From Priestia megaterium (GTDB lineage: Bacteria; Bacillota; Bacilli; Bacillales; Bacillaceae_H), in the NCBI RefSeq assembly GCF_023824195.1, contig NZ_CP085442.1, positions 906,001-970,000 of the forward strand: 64,000 bases of DNA, written 5' to 3'. Each line of letters begins with the position of its first letter. Position 1 is the first letter of the stretch. Made by a program: the position numbers and the translations under genes. Shown here in pieces: positions 26,302-34,861 of the stretch. The notes below the pieces were generated by a model. It was not told where the DNA came from. It saw nothing but the letters and a program-made list of their open reading frames with translations, and searched no databases.

Positions 26302-29167
26302 ACTAAAACGAAAAAGTATCTCAACCCAGTTCATCCTCTTAGCAAGTATCCTTTTACTTGCTTTTGCAGCGGGTTCAACTGTACTTGTCGTACGACAAAA
26401 AGAAATTACAGCTGATTATGCCCAGTACAGGGCACAAGTACGGGAAAAGGCACAGCTGCTATCTACAATTGATAAATCAATGAACAAGGCTTTTTTGCAG
26501 GCTCGTGGTTTTATTGCGTTTGATTCAGAGGATATGTATAACGAGGCTGCAAGTCAGCAAAAAATTATCGAAGAAAATCTCGATCGACTTTCAGGTCTAG
26601 CCACAGATAGACGTGAGCGTACGTTTGTAAATGAAGCGATGGTGATGTTAAACACGTATTTTAATCAAACGCTTCCTTATTTTAAAGATATTTACGACAA
26701 AAAAGGTATTGAAGGAGTCCGCTCTAGTCCTGAGCGGAAGGCTGCTTCTAAATCAATAGAACAAATGCAAAAAGAACTTGATGACTATCAAAACCAGCTA
26801 ACTAAAGACTTAAATACACAGTACGATGATACGTCGAGTGAAATGCAGAAAAGTCAAACGCTCTTTATTTTATTTTTAGCGTTTACAGTGGTCATTTTAT
26901 TGTTGCTTACACGGGTACTGCTAAATAAGTTTGTAAAGCCACTAAGTCAGCTAGCATATACGGCAAGCGAAATTGCTGCTGGAAAAGAAATGCCTATGAC
27001 ATTTGATGAACATAGAAGAGATGAAATCGGTATGCTATCTCAAGCCTTTTACAAAATGGTATCGACTTTGCAAAATAATGAACAGGAGTTAACGGCTCAA
27101 AATGAGGAGCTGATTGCACAGCAAGATGAGTTGCACAGTCAGCAAGATGAACTTCAGCACGCATTAGAATTGACAAAGGAACGAGAAGGAGAGTTAGAAT
27201 TGCGCAATTTATTTGTGCATGGACTAACAAATTCTCTTCACAAGCAAGAAGTTCTCACGAGTGCTGTCACAAACATGAGCCGAGTGATGAAAGCTGATCA
27301 CGGTTTTATTATGCTAACCGATGAAAAGACACATGCTTCATTTGGTCTATCTTCATCAAGTGTTCAACAGATGGTGGCAAATCTTCATAATAATTATGTT
27401 GATCATGTGCAAAAGACGAAAAAATGTTTGGTAGTAAAAAGAGAGTGTATAGAACATGAGCGCCTATATCATCAGCAAACGTTTTATTTGTATGATGTTA
27501 TCGTACCGGTGCTGTCTTCACAGGGAGATATGCTAGCCTATATGTTTTACAGCCGCTACGCGGATGAATACACAGAACATGAATTACAGACATTTGAAAT
27601 ACTGGCCAAACAAATCACGATTGCTCTTGAAAAAATTTATATTTACGAAGAGTCTGAGCATGACCGATTGCTATCTCAAGATATTTTAAACTCGATTCAA
27701 GAAGGAATGCAGCTTGTAGATACAAGCGGTACGATTCTACAAGTGAATACGAAGATTAGCGAATTGTTTCAATATGAGCATCAAAGCGGGCTTCTTCAGC
27801 TCTCTCGCGATCAATGGCTAGATGCTCTCTCTCAAAAAATCGAAAATATACAGCAGCTGAGACAATACGTTGAAACCATTTGTAAGGGAGAGCAAGTAGA
27901 AAAGTCTTTTGTTTATTACCTGCACACGGAAGGTAAGCGAAAAGTTATAAAAGTTTATAGCGAATACGTGTATCGAAACCGTCAGATGTTTGGCGTATTG
28001 TTCGTTCATCGTGATATTACGAAAGAATTTGAAGTTGATCAGATGAAGTCGGAATTTGTAAGCACTGTGAGTCACGAGCTGCGCACACCTTTAGCAAGTG
28101 TATTAGGGTTCACTGAGCTTATGCTAAACAAAACATTAAAAGAAGAAAGACAGAAGAAGTATTTAACTACTATTTATCAGGAAGCACAGCGGTTAACGTC
28201 TTTAATCAACGATTTTCTGGACGTCCAAAGAATGGAAGCGGGGAAACAAACCTACGATAAAAAGTATCAAGACATTCTGCCGCTTATTAAGCAGGTGATT
28301 GAGGTCCAGAAAATACAAACAAGTAAGCATGAATTTGATATGATTTCCGATCAAGAGCATTTTACAGTAATGGGAGATAAAGATAAGCTGCTGCAATTGT
28401 TTAATAATGTAATTAGCAATGCAGTGAAATATTCGCCCGATGGAGGGAACGTTACAGTTAAAGTGTATCAAAAGGAACACGCTGTTTATATTGATATTCA
28501 AGATGAAGGAATTGGTATACCAAGTGAAGCGCTAGGTCAATTGTTTACCAAATTCTACAGAGTAGATAACTCCGATATGCGCAAAATTGGTGGAACTGGT
28601 CTAGGATTAGCAATTGTAAAAGAAATTGTAAAAGCTCATGGTGGAGACATTACTGTACAATCGGAATGGAAAAAAGGAACAACATTCACGGTTGTGCTCC
28701 CGCTTCTATATGAAGTTCAGTACGATGAAGAAATGATGATAAGTACGAATGATAACCGTAAAAGCGTAGTGATTGTAGAAGATGATAAAAGTTTAGCGAC
28801 GCTTTTACAGGTAGAATTAAAAGAAAGCGGTTTTCACGTTCGGTATTTTAACAACGGAGAAGACGCATTAAACTCTATTCATCAGCAAAAGCCTGAAGTG
28901 GTTGTTCTAGATATCATGCTAGGAGAAAATAAGTTAGACGGCTGGGATGTTTTAAGACATCTCAAAGAAAATACAGAGACAGAAAAAATTCCTATCTTAA
29001 TCTCATCTGCTTTAGACGAAAGAAGCAAAGGATTAGAGCTTGGAGTGTGTGAGTTTCTGATTAAACCCTATCAGCCTAGTAAATTATCCAAAACGATTCT
29101 TCAGCTGCTTTTGAAAAAACAAGAGCATGAAGGAGAAATTATGATTCCATCAGATAATGAAGAGTAG
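26291..29167 (+). CDS. Hybrid sensor histidine kinase (CHASE3-like, HAMP, GAF, PAS, HisKA, HATPase, REC)
   Basis: A 958-residue kinase. TM1 (about 13-33) and TM2 (about 193-215) flank a helical extracytoplasmic domain like CHASE3. HAMP (about 216-270), a Gln/Glu-rich coiled coil, GAF (about 310-450) and PAS (about 465-585) follow. HisKA has phospho-acceptor His595 in STVSHELRTPL. HATPase_c has an N-box and G-boxes (DEGIGIPSEA, GGTGLGL). A C-terminal REC (about 830-945) has phospho-Asp in VVLDIML and Lys in LIKPY. It can pass phosphate to its own receiver and then to the Hpt domain of the first operon gene. It is the last gene of the operon. Confidence 0.92.
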   Translation: MNNKLKRKSISTQFILLASILLLAFAAGSTVLVVRQKEITADYAQYRAQVREKAQLLSTIDKSMNKAFLQARGFIAFDSEDMYNEAASQQKIIEENLDRLSGLATDRRERTFVNEAMVMLNTYFNQTLPYFKDIYDKKGIEGVRSSPERKAASKSIEQMQKELDDYQNQLTKDLNTQYDDTSSEMQKSQTLFILFLAFTVVILLLLTRVLLNKFVKPLSQLAYTASEIAAGKEMPMTFDEHRRDEIGMLSQAFYKMVSTLQNNEQELTAQNEELIAQQDELHSQQDELQHALELTKEREGELELRNLFVHGLTNSLHKQEVLTSAVTNMSRVMKADHGFIMLTDEKTHASFGLSSSSVQQMVANLHNNYVDHVQKTKKCLVVKRECIEHERLYHQQTFYLYDVIVPVLSSQGDMLAYMFYSRYADEYTEHELQTFEILAKQITIALEKIYIYEESEHDRLLSQDILNSIQEGMQLVDTSGTILQVNTKISELFQYEHQSGLLQLSRDQWLDALSQKIENIQQLRQYVETICKGEQVEKSFVYYLHTEGKRKVIKVYSEYVYRNRQMFGVLFVHRDITKEFEVDQMKSEFVSTVSHELRTPLASVLGFTELMLNKTLKEERQKKYLTTIYQEAQRLTSLINDFLDVQRMEAGKQTYDKKYQDILPLIKQVIEVQKIQTSKHEFDMISDQEHFTVMGDKDKLLQLFNNVISNAVKYSPDGGNVTVKVYQKEHAVYIDIQDEGIGIPSEALGQLFTKFYRVDNSDMRKIGGTGLGLAIVKEIVKAHGGDITVQSEWKKGTTFTVVLPLLYEVQYDEEMMISTNDNRKSVVIVEDDKSLATLLQVELKESGFHVRYFNNGEDALNSIHQQKPEVVVLDIMLGENKLDGWDVLRHLKENTETEKIPILISSALDERSKGLELGVCEFLIKPYQPSKLSKTILQLLLKKQEHEGEIMIPSDNEE

Positions 29168-29623
29168 AAATTTGGTGAGGCTTCGCTATATTTACGGAGT
29201 CTCATTAAACGAAAAGAAAATTAGTAAAGTAATATAAAAAAACACTGAAAACGCTATCAAAATGTGGTTTTATAGAAAGTAGGCATAACATGATGACCTT
29301 AGAATTACCTTTTTCCACCTCCTTACATGCGTAAGGAGGCTTTTTTGTATAAATATAGTAAGATAAGATAACAAAACCTGATGCAGAATCGTTCATTGAA
29401 TTTCAGCTAGTTAAGAAACTGCTCAAGAAAGTTTGATAGTGAAAGGCGTGAAGCTCTGGAAATTATTTCACAAAGGGAAGGTAGTCTATCCAAGAAGTGA
29501 AGGTAGTTCAATTTTTATAATCATAGTATAATAAAAAATACGGTTATAAAAGCTGTGTTCGTTATACATCTTTTATATAGAAGGTAAGATTGAATTTTAT
29601 ATTTTCTTAAAGGAGGTCTTTCC
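29168..29623. other. Intergenic region after the signalling operon
   Basis: It contains the operon terminator (29318-29346). The rest is AT-rich. No ORF with a ribosome-binding site on either strand, no tRNA and no riboswitch consensus was seen. AAAGGAGGT at 29610-29618 belongs to the next gene. Confidence 0.5.
29318..29346 (+). terminator. Intrinsic terminator
   Basis: CCTCCTTAC (29318-29326) pairs with GTAAGGAGG (29331-29339), followed by C and six T. It lies about 150 nt after the kinase stop. Confidence 0.85.
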
Positions 29624-29998
29624 TTGGATATTGCGTATATAATTGCTGAAGAAAGAATTAGACAAGCAATAAAAGACGGTGACTTTGATAAGCTGCCTGG
29701 GGAAGGAAAACCATTAAAGTTAGAAGATTTATCACATATACCTGAAGAACTGCGCCAAGCTTATAGGATGTTAAAAAATGCAAACATGATAACTGATGAA
29801 CAAGAGCTAAAACGAGATATGGCTACAATAGAAGAATTGATTTCTATATGCACGAATGCTAATGAAGAACAAAGGCTAACAGAGATGCTTACGGAAAAGC
29901 GTTTGCGCTTTGAGCAGCTCGTTGACAAGAAAAAGATGACAAGTTCTGCAGCTTACAGGACGTATCAGAATAAAATTTACTCCAAATTTTTTTATTAA
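29624..29998 (+). CDS. DnaJ-related DUF1992 family protein
   Basis: A 124-residue protein with the DUF1992 (DNAJC28-type) N-terminus: 'IAEERIRQAIKDGDFDKLPGEGKPLKLED' and 'HIPEELRQAYRMLKNANM'. No J-domain HPD motif is present, so co-chaperone activity is not implied. It starts at TTG 29624, supported by AAAGGAGGT; no in-frame ATG is near. The next gene starts 36 nt downstream, so the three genes from 29624 to 31441 may be cotranscribed. Its role is unknown. Confidence 0.85.
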   Translation: MDIAYIIAEERIRQAIKDGDFDKLPGEGKPLKLEDLSHIPEELRQAYRMLKNANMITDEQELKRDMATIEELISICTNANEEQRLTEMLTEKRLRFEQLVDKKKMTSSAAYRTYQNKIYSKFFY

Positions 29999-30034
29999 TG
30001 AGTGTAATGGACGAGACGATCGGAGGGTGAGAAC

Positions 30035-30841
30035 TTGCGGCTGTTAATTTTATTGATTAGTATCATATTATTTATTTCGCTTTGTTTTTATATTTTTGCC
30101 CCACAAATAAAACGAGGTGCCCAATCGAAAAATGTGCCAGTTTTATTTATGCATGGCTATTTAGGCAGTCAAAAAAGCTTAGGGAAAATGATTAAACGAT
30201 TTGAACAAAACGGATGGGGAACTAAAGTAGCTTACTGCGTTGTTCAAAAAGATGGAGCTATTCAGTGGAAGCATATTATGAAAGCAAAAGAGGGAAAACT
30301 TCCGCTTATTCATATCGTCTTTAAAAAGCCAGATGCCAGTATTGCACAGCAGCAAAAATGGATTGAAGCTATTATGCAAGATGTACGTGATACATATAAA
30401 GCATCTTCTGTTGATTTAGTTGGACATAGTATGGGAGGAGTAACAGCAGCAGCTGTTAGTTTGTCTAACCCTCAATATATTCAAAAGTTAGTTACGTTAG
30501 GATCGCCAATTCAAGGATTAGATTATCAGGAGTTAATGGAGATGTATCCTCATGCACGCAATCATATTGAATCTATGGGTGCTCGTGATTTAGCTTTTCA
30601 CTCTATAGCGTTAAACAAGCTATACGAAAGTCGTCAAGATTTCTCAAAAGAAATCGACGTTTTTTCAGGAGCAGGAGACGTGGGTGATAAGACAGATGGA
30701 GTGGTAACAGTAGAAAGTGCGTACGGACTGCAAGAGTTTACCGAACACATTCACCTCCAAACGTTTCATGAAGCACATTCGGATTTACATGAAAGCTCAG
30801 AGGTTGATAAAGCTGTCTATCAATTTCTAAAACGGGATTAA
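30035..30841 (+). CDS. Exported alpha/beta hydrolase (DUF915 / lipase-like)
   Basis: A 268-residue alpha/beta hydrolase with an N-terminal hydrophobic segment (residues 3-23) acting as signal or anchor. The oxyanion segment 'LFMHGYLGSQKS' (about 37-48), nucleophile elbow GHSMGG (Ser at about 134), an acidic residue around 'GAGDVGDKTDGVV' and the His in 'AHSDLHESSEV' make a complete triad. It belongs to the DUF915 group of cell-surface hydrolases. Start is TTG 30035 with GGAGGG upstream. The substrate is unknown, presumably an ester outside the membrane. Confidence 0.83.
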   Translation: MRLLILLISIILFISLCFYIFAPQIKRGAQSKNVPVLFMHGYLGSQKSLGKMIKRFEQNGWGTKVAYCVVQKDGAIQWKHIMKAKEGKLPLIHIVFKKPDASIAQQQKWIEAIMQDVRDTYKASSVDLVGHSMGGVTAAAVSLSNPQYIQKLVTLGSPIQGLDYQELMEMYPHARNHIESMGARDLAFHSIALNKLYESRQDFSKEIDVFSGAGDVGDKTDGVVTVESAYGLQEFTEHIHLQTFHEAHSDLHESSEVDKAVYQFLKRD

Positions 30842-30853
30842 AGGGGGATTACG

Positions 30854-31441
30854 ATGCTTTACTTAATTAGACACGGCCAAACAGATTGGAATAAAAACAA
30901 ACTTATTCAAGGGCATGCTGATATTCCGCTCAACGAAGCGGGAAAGCAACAAGCTAAACGCGTAGCGGAACGTTTTCGAGATATCCATATTGATGTAATC
31001 TATACAAGCGATTTGCTTCGTGCGCAGGAGACGGCTAGGGAAATTGCAGCAGCTGCTAAAGTAGAGAAAGTCGAGGTTTGTGAGCAGCTGCGTGAGCGCT
31101 CTTTTGGAGAACTAGAATCAAAGAACGTAGAAGTTCTGCATGAGCTTGTGCCAAACTATGCGACAAATTGGGGAGAAGAACCTTTATATAATATCGAAAC
31201 ACTCGAAGCCGCTCAAGAACGGATGGTTCGGCGGTTAACGGAAATTATGAAGAAGTCTATCGGAAAGAAAGTAGCAGTTGTTAGTCATGGAGCGGCAATT
31301 AATACATTCATCCATCATGTAACAAGTGGAGAACAAGGAACTGGGACGACAAGTTTGCAAAATACATCCATTACAACGTTTGCTTATGAAAACGGAAAGT
31401 GGCGTCTTGAAACAATCAATGATGCCAAACATCTTGAATAA
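30854..31441 (+). CDS. Histidine phosphatase family protein (PGM-like/PhoE-like)
   Basis: A 195-residue branch 1 histidine phosphatase. The catalytic motif LIRHGQTDWN (residues 3-12, phospho-His6), 'YTSDLLRAQETA' (Arg), the Glu in 'QLRERSFGELE' and the second His in 'VVSHGAAI' are all seen. It removes phosphate from small metabolites; cofactor-dependent mutase activity is unlikely at this length. It sits 12 nt after the hydrolase gene and is terminated by the hairpin of repeat copy B. Confidence 0.9.
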   Translation: MLYLIRHGQTDWNKNKLIQGHADIPLNEAGKQQAKRVAERFRDIHIDVIYTSDLLRAQETAREIAAAAKVEKVEVCEQLRERSFGELESKNVEVLHELVPNYATNWGEEPLYNIETLEAAQERMVRRLTEIMKKSIGKKVAVVSHGAAINTFIHHVTSGEQGTGTTSLQNTSITTFAYENGKWRLETINDAKHLE

Positions 31442-31454
31442 ATATACTTTACAT

Positions 31455-31555
31455 AGGCTGGGACAGCAGTATTTTAGTTGAGGGAAGATCCGAACGATTA
31501 ATCGTTCGGATTTTTTATGTTTAATGGATTTAGTTATGTCTCAATCTCTGTTTTT
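31455..31555. repeat. Composite dispersed repeat, short copy B
   Basis: This copy has the same left part (AGGCTGGGACAGCAG, TATTTTAGTTGAGGG, hairpin) and the same right end (TTATGTCTCAATCTC) as the long copies but lacks the entire internal element and its flanks, about 200 nt. It looks like either an empty site or a deletion product. It lies between the phosphatase and aminotransferase genes. The rest of the gap to 31775 is AT-rich and without an ORF. Confidence 0.75.
31488..31517 (+). terminator. Terminator of the phosphatase gene (within repeat B)
   Basis: ATCCGAACGAT (31488-31498) pairs perfectly with 31501-31511, followed by six T. It is the same hairpin as in repeat A. Confidence 0.88.
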
Positions 31556-31775
31556 ATGATAAATAAACAAAAAGTAGGGGAGATGAAAAGACGATATATT
31601 AATTTTAAATATAAATATTTATACAATTGATTTTAATAAAAATGCATAGTAAAATAAGTTTTATTACTATTCTATTAAAGCGTTTAGTATAACTGAATTT
31701 CCTAATATTGTTTAATAAGTAACTATATTTCGGAATAAGATTAATTGATTTGTATAATTTCAAGGAGGATGTAGT

Positions 31776-33095
31776 ATGTCAAAAGATTGGAGTCACTTAT
31801 TTGAAAGAATGCCTGAATTGCTAGCACCGACGATGGCTAAAGACCATCCGAATTTGCCCGTTGTGAAAGAAGAAGGATGCTATTATTATGGATTGGATGG
31901 TAAAGAATATCTCGATTTTACTTCCGGAATCGCTACGACAAATGTAGGACACAGACATCCGAAAGTAGTAAAAGCAATTAAAGACGGAGCAGATCAATTA
32001 TTGCATGGTCCTTCTGGTGTTATTATGTACGAATCGATATTAAAGTTAGCTGATGAGTTAGGGAAAGTAACACCGGGTAATTTAGACTGTTTTTTCTTTG
32101 GGAACAGTGGCACGGAAGCAATTGAAGGAGCATTGAAGTTAGCGAGACATGTGACTAAGCGTCCGTACGTTATTTCTTTCTTAGGTTGTTTTCATGGCCG
32201 TTCCATGGGAGCTTTAAGTGTTACAACATCCAAAAGCAAATATAGACAGTTTCAGCAGCCTTCGGGACTGACGTATCAAATTCCATATGCAAATCCAAAA
32301 GAGTGTCCGCCAGAGCTAGATAGCGATATATACTTTACTGAAAAGCTTGAAAAAGATTTTGAAACACTCTTTAAGCACCAAGTGACGCCCGAAGAAGTGG
32401 CTGCGGTTATTTTGGAACCAGTATTAGGAGAAGGCGGTTATATTATCCCGCCTAAAAGTTGGATGAAGAAGTTAAGAGAAATTTGTGATCGACACGGAAT
32501 ATTACTTATTTTTGATGAAGTGCAAACGGGTTTTGGACGCACCGGCGAATGGTTTGCTGGACAAACGTTCGATGTCGTACCAGATATTATGGCTATAGCA
32601 AAAGGAATTGCTTCTGGAATTCCACTTAGTGCAACGGTAGCTTCTCAAGAATTAATGAAGCAGTGGCCGCTTGGCACACATAGTACAACATTTGGAGGGA
32701 ATCCTATTGGATGTTCAGCTGCGCTTGCGACCCTTGAAGTGATGAAAGAAGAACAGCTGCTGGATAATACGAAAAAAATGGGTGCTTATGCGTTAGAAAA
32801 GCTACATCTTTTAAAGGAAAAACATTCAGTGATTGGTGATATCCGTGGTTTAGGACTTATGATTGGAATTGAAATTATAGATCCGTATACGGGAGAAGGA
32901 GATGGAGACGCCCTATTCGAGATTTTAGATTTAGCTTTAGAAAAAGGCGTGTTATTTTATTTTTGTGGAAATGCAAGTGAAGTTATTCGTATGGTACCTC
33001 CGCTTACTGTAACAAAAGAACAGATAGATGATGGCATTCGTATGCTAGATGAGGCTATTACTTCTTTTGAAAAAAAGTCATTTGTAAAGGCATGA
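31776..33095 (+). CDS. Class III PLP-dependent aminotransferase (GABA/omega-amino acid type)
   Basis: A 439-residue fold-type I aminotransferase. It shows '[21 protein letters not shown]' (about 47-67), the PLP-phosphate loop '[16 protein letters not shown]', '[14 protein letters not shown]', the Asp of '[14 protein letters not shown]', and the Schiff-base Lys in '[15 protein letters not shown]'. Class III enzymes use 4-aminobutyrate, ornithine, beta-alanine or other omega-amines; substrate type is not decided by these motifs. AAGGAGG precedes the ATG. It appears monocistronic, with no GabR-like regulator beside it. Confidence 0.9.
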   Translation: MSKDWSHLFERMPELLAPTMAKDHPNLPVVKEEGCYYYGLDGKEYLDFTSGIATTNVGHRHPKVVKAIKDGADQLLHGPSGVIMYESILKLADELGKVTPGNLDCFFFGNSGTEAIEGALKLARHVTKRPYVISFLGCFHGRSMGALSVTTSKSKYRQFQQPSGLTYQIPYANPKECPPELDSDIYFTEKLEKDFETLFKHQVTPEEVAAVILEPVLGEGGYIIPPKSWMKKLREICDRHGILLIFDEVQTGFGRTGEWFAGQTFDVVPDIMAIAKGIASGIPLSATVASQELMKQWPLGTHSTTFGGNPIGCSAALATLEVMKEEQLLDNTKKMGAYALEKLHLLKEKHSVIGDIRGLGLMIGIEIIDPYTGEGDGDALFEILDLALEKGVLFYFCGNASEVIRMVPPLTVTKEQIDDGIRMLDEAITSFEKKSFVKA

Positions 33096-33194
33096 TTAAA
33101 AAAATATAAAAAAATTATATATTTGTAACCTAGTTGTCATAGTAATGGTAGCGATATCATAGTTTTAGAGGGAAAACAATTTTCTGAAAAGTAG

Positions 33195-33223
33195 TTGACA
33201 TCTGTTTGTGCAGCATGTAACAT
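33195..33223 (+). promoter_or_regulatory. Promoter of the SAM riboswitch transcript
   Basis: TTGACA (33195-33200) and TAACAT (33218-33223) are 17 bp apart. The -35 box is perfect and the -10 box is weak (CATAAT, slightly downstream, is the alternative). Transcription would begin about 30 nt before the aptamer. Confidence 0.65.
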
Positions 33224-33264
33224 AATATTTATCTTATCAACAATTATCAACAAAATTCGACAAA

Positions 33265-33439
33265 CTTCTTATCAAGAGAGGTGGAGGGATAGGCCCTTTG
33301 AAACCTCGGCAACGGACTGTATAGAACCGTGCCAACTCCCACAAGCAGTGCTTGACAGATAAGAAGAGACCAGGCTTACTAACAATTGTGATCCCAACCT
33401 CTTCTTACAGGCACTTAGACACTGTAAGTGGAGGTTTTA
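33265..33439 (+). promoter_or_regulatory. SAM-I riboswitch (S-box) with terminator, no downstream gene
   Basis: The aptamer is 33265-33366. P1 pairs CTTCTTATC (33265-33273) with GATAAGAAG (33358-33366). Conserved S-box segments AGAGAGGTGGAGGGA, GAAACCTCGGCAAC, GTGCCAACTCCCACAAGC and TTGACAGAT are present. The terminator is AACCTC + CTTACAG (33396-33410) with CTGTAAG + GAGGTT (33422-33436) and a T-run. AAGAAGAG (33361-33368) can instead pair with CTCTTCTT (33400-33407) as antiterminator, so the switch looks functional (OFF with SAM). No coding gene follows on the plus strand for 1.9 kb; the next genes are antisense. Confidence 0.95.
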
Positions 33440-33469
33440 ATTTTATGACAAGAATATGACATTTAGATA

Positions 33470-33501
33470 AAAAACAGCAGGTGAAATTACCTGCTGTTTT
33501 T
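33470..33501. terminator. Bidirectional terminator
   Basis: AAAAACAGCAGGT (33470-33482) pairs perfectly with 33489-33501, loop 6 nt, with A-run and T-run on opposite sides. It overlaps the stop codon of the 30-residue minus-strand gene and would also stop readthrough from the SAM riboswitch. Confidence 0.88.
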
Positions 33502-33592
33502 ATATGCTGTAAAATGATAAATAACCTACCAGAATTCCTAGTAAAAGTACTCCAATCGTAATACCAACAATCCACCACATCAATTTTTTCAT
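33500..33592 (-). CDS. 30-residue small membrane protein
   Basis: A short ORF: ATG at 33590-33592 (minus strand), stop at 33500-33502. It encodes an N-terminal MKKLMWW, then one hydrophobic helix (IVGITIGVLLLGILVGYL) and a short tail SFYSI. AGAGGA lies 8 nt before the ATG. It starts 16 nt after the stop of the secreted-protein gene at 33609 and is followed at once by a terminator, so it is the last cistron of that operon. The single helix with a positive N-terminus suggests a membrane peptide. No family is recognised. Confidence 0.7.
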   Translation of the reverse strand: MKKLMWWIVGITIGVLLLGILVGYLSFYSI

Positions 33593-33608
33593 TATTTATT
33601 CCTCTTTA

Positions 33609-34238
33609 TCAATTAACTATAGCTGTAGATCCGCCTGAAGCGCCGGAAGCTGTACCGTAAGCAGTTTGTCTTTTGATTCCGGCATTTTTAGCTGCAATTT
33701 TCCACTGCCAGTCAATTCGCCCGTAGGCTCGGTTATTTTGCACCCAAGATTTTGAGCTCTTTTTTGAAATAGATACAAGGGGGTTTACATTTTTCGTGAC
33801 GACGCCTCGTACACTTTTCACTGAAGTCACCGATGAGTTTTTCGTGTAATAGTCTACATACACCGTTAGTTTTGTTGTTGTAAATCCAGCCGCTTTATAA
33901 GAAGCCGTATAAGCTGCTGTTTTGAATAAAGGTGAAGCCGTTCTTGCTCCGTATGCTGCTGTACTTGCAGCTTCGACCGTGCCGCTGCTCTCTTCAATAT
34001 CCATTTTTAACAGAGATGGATCCTTTAGTGATTGTACAACTTTTTGTTTTTGTTGACGCGACAGTTTTGAAAATTCATACAGTGAACTTTTATCACTTTG
34101 CGCTTTCAAGAACTGCGTGTAAGAAGCAACCGTTAAATGAGCAGGTTTTTCACTAGCCATAACAGAGTTTGGTACGACTAATAGACATAATAATGCACCT
34201 ATCAGGAAAAAAGAAAAAAACGTTCTTTTTGTAGCCAT
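33609..34238 (-). CDS. Secreted protein of unknown function
   Basis: A 209-residue protein with a clear Sec signal peptide (residues 1-29, 'FFSFFLIGALLCLLVVPNSVMAS'). The mature N-terminal part (about 30-80) is helical and charged. The C-terminal part (about 95-209) is rich in Ser, Thr, Lys and Tyr and looks beta-rich, with 'TTTKLTVYVDYYTKN', 'SVKSVRGVVTKNVNPLVSI' and 'YGRIDWQWKIA'. AAAGGA precedes the ATG. It forms an operon with the 30-residue peptide. I do not recognise the family and see no catalytic motif. Confidence 0.75.
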   Translation of the reverse strand: MATKRTFFSFFLIGALLCLLVVPNSVMASEKPAHLTVASYTQFLKAQSDKSSLYEFSKLSRQQKQKVVQSLKDPSLLKMDIEESSGTVEAASTAAYGARTASPLFKTAAYTASYKAAGFTTTKLTVYVDYYTKNSSVTSVKSVRGVVTKNVNPLVSISKKSSKSWVQNNRAYGRIDWQWKIAAKNAGIKRQTAYGTASGASGGSTAIVN

Positions 34239-34291
34239 ATTTATATAAATCCTTTCTAGTAGTCTATCTTTATAAATAGATAAGAAGTAAT

Positions 34292-34861
34292 TTATCGTTT
34301 TGAAGAAGGACTGTGTGCTGACATATTAACTGTCATCACGACACGAGCTTGCTGTACAGATTTCATAAAACATTCGTATAGAGAAGCGAATACTTTGTCC
34401 ACATCTCCTTCTAAAGCTGTTGCAAAAGGCACGGTTTCGGTAAATACTCCCTGTTGTTTAACTGCGCCAATTCCGCTTTTGATGATGTCTACATAATGCG
34501 GCGTATCTAATGGATACAAAGAAAATTGAGTGGATACAGGGAACGAAGCACAAAGCTGTTGGTTTGAAGACATGTTTTCTTTTGGTTTTATTTTTCTTTC
34601 TTCGAAATATTCTTGGTGCTGCCCTGTTGAAAACGTGGCATTCAGCACAATATGCTTTCCTGACTTTCCAGCACTTTTATAAATGGCTTGCACAACTTCA
34701 AATACGTCTTTGGCAGTTCCTTCAATAAACGTACTAACACGGTCCGTTTTTCGCTGAACTTTAGACATATCCACTTCGTTTAGTGCGCCTAAAATAATAT
34801 CGATGAAGTTATCACTCATAACGGAAAGCGTAAAACGACAGCCAACATTTATTTTTTCCAA
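34292..34861 (-). CDS. ykoF: YkoF-family thiamine/HMP-binding protein
   Basis: A 189-residue protein made of two similar halves, as in B. subtilis YkoF, which binds thiamine. Half 1 holds 'GCRFTLSVMSDNFIDIILGALNEVDMSKV' and 'TDRVSTFIEGTAKDVFEVV'; half 2 holds 'STQFSLYPLDTPHYVDIIKSGI' and 'PFATALEGDVDKVFASLYECF', ending 'TVNMSAHSPSSKR', close to the YkoF ending. I chose the TTG at 34859-34861 (AGGGGTG 6 nt upstream) over the ATG 17 codons earlier. The ECF-type transporter genes ykoEDC that accompany it in B. subtilis are not here. Confidence 0.85.
   Translation of the reverse strand: MEKINVGCRFTLSVMSDNFIDIILGALNEVDMSKVQRKTDRVSTFIEGTAKDVFEVVQAIYKSAGKSGKHIVLNATFSTGQHQEYFEERKIKPKENMSSNQQLCASFPVSTQFSLYPLDTPHYVDIIKSGIGAVKQQGVFTETVPFATALEGDVDKVFASLYECFMKSVQQARVVMTVNMSAHSPSSKR

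Noticed and set aside
31556..31775. Sigma-54 type promoter before the class III aminotransferase gene
   Set aside because: I looked for GG-N10-GC at -24/-12 and found no acceptable match.
33444..33458. Four-codon ORF after the SAM riboswitch
   Set aside because: Too short and without a convincing ribosome-binding site; treated as noncoding.
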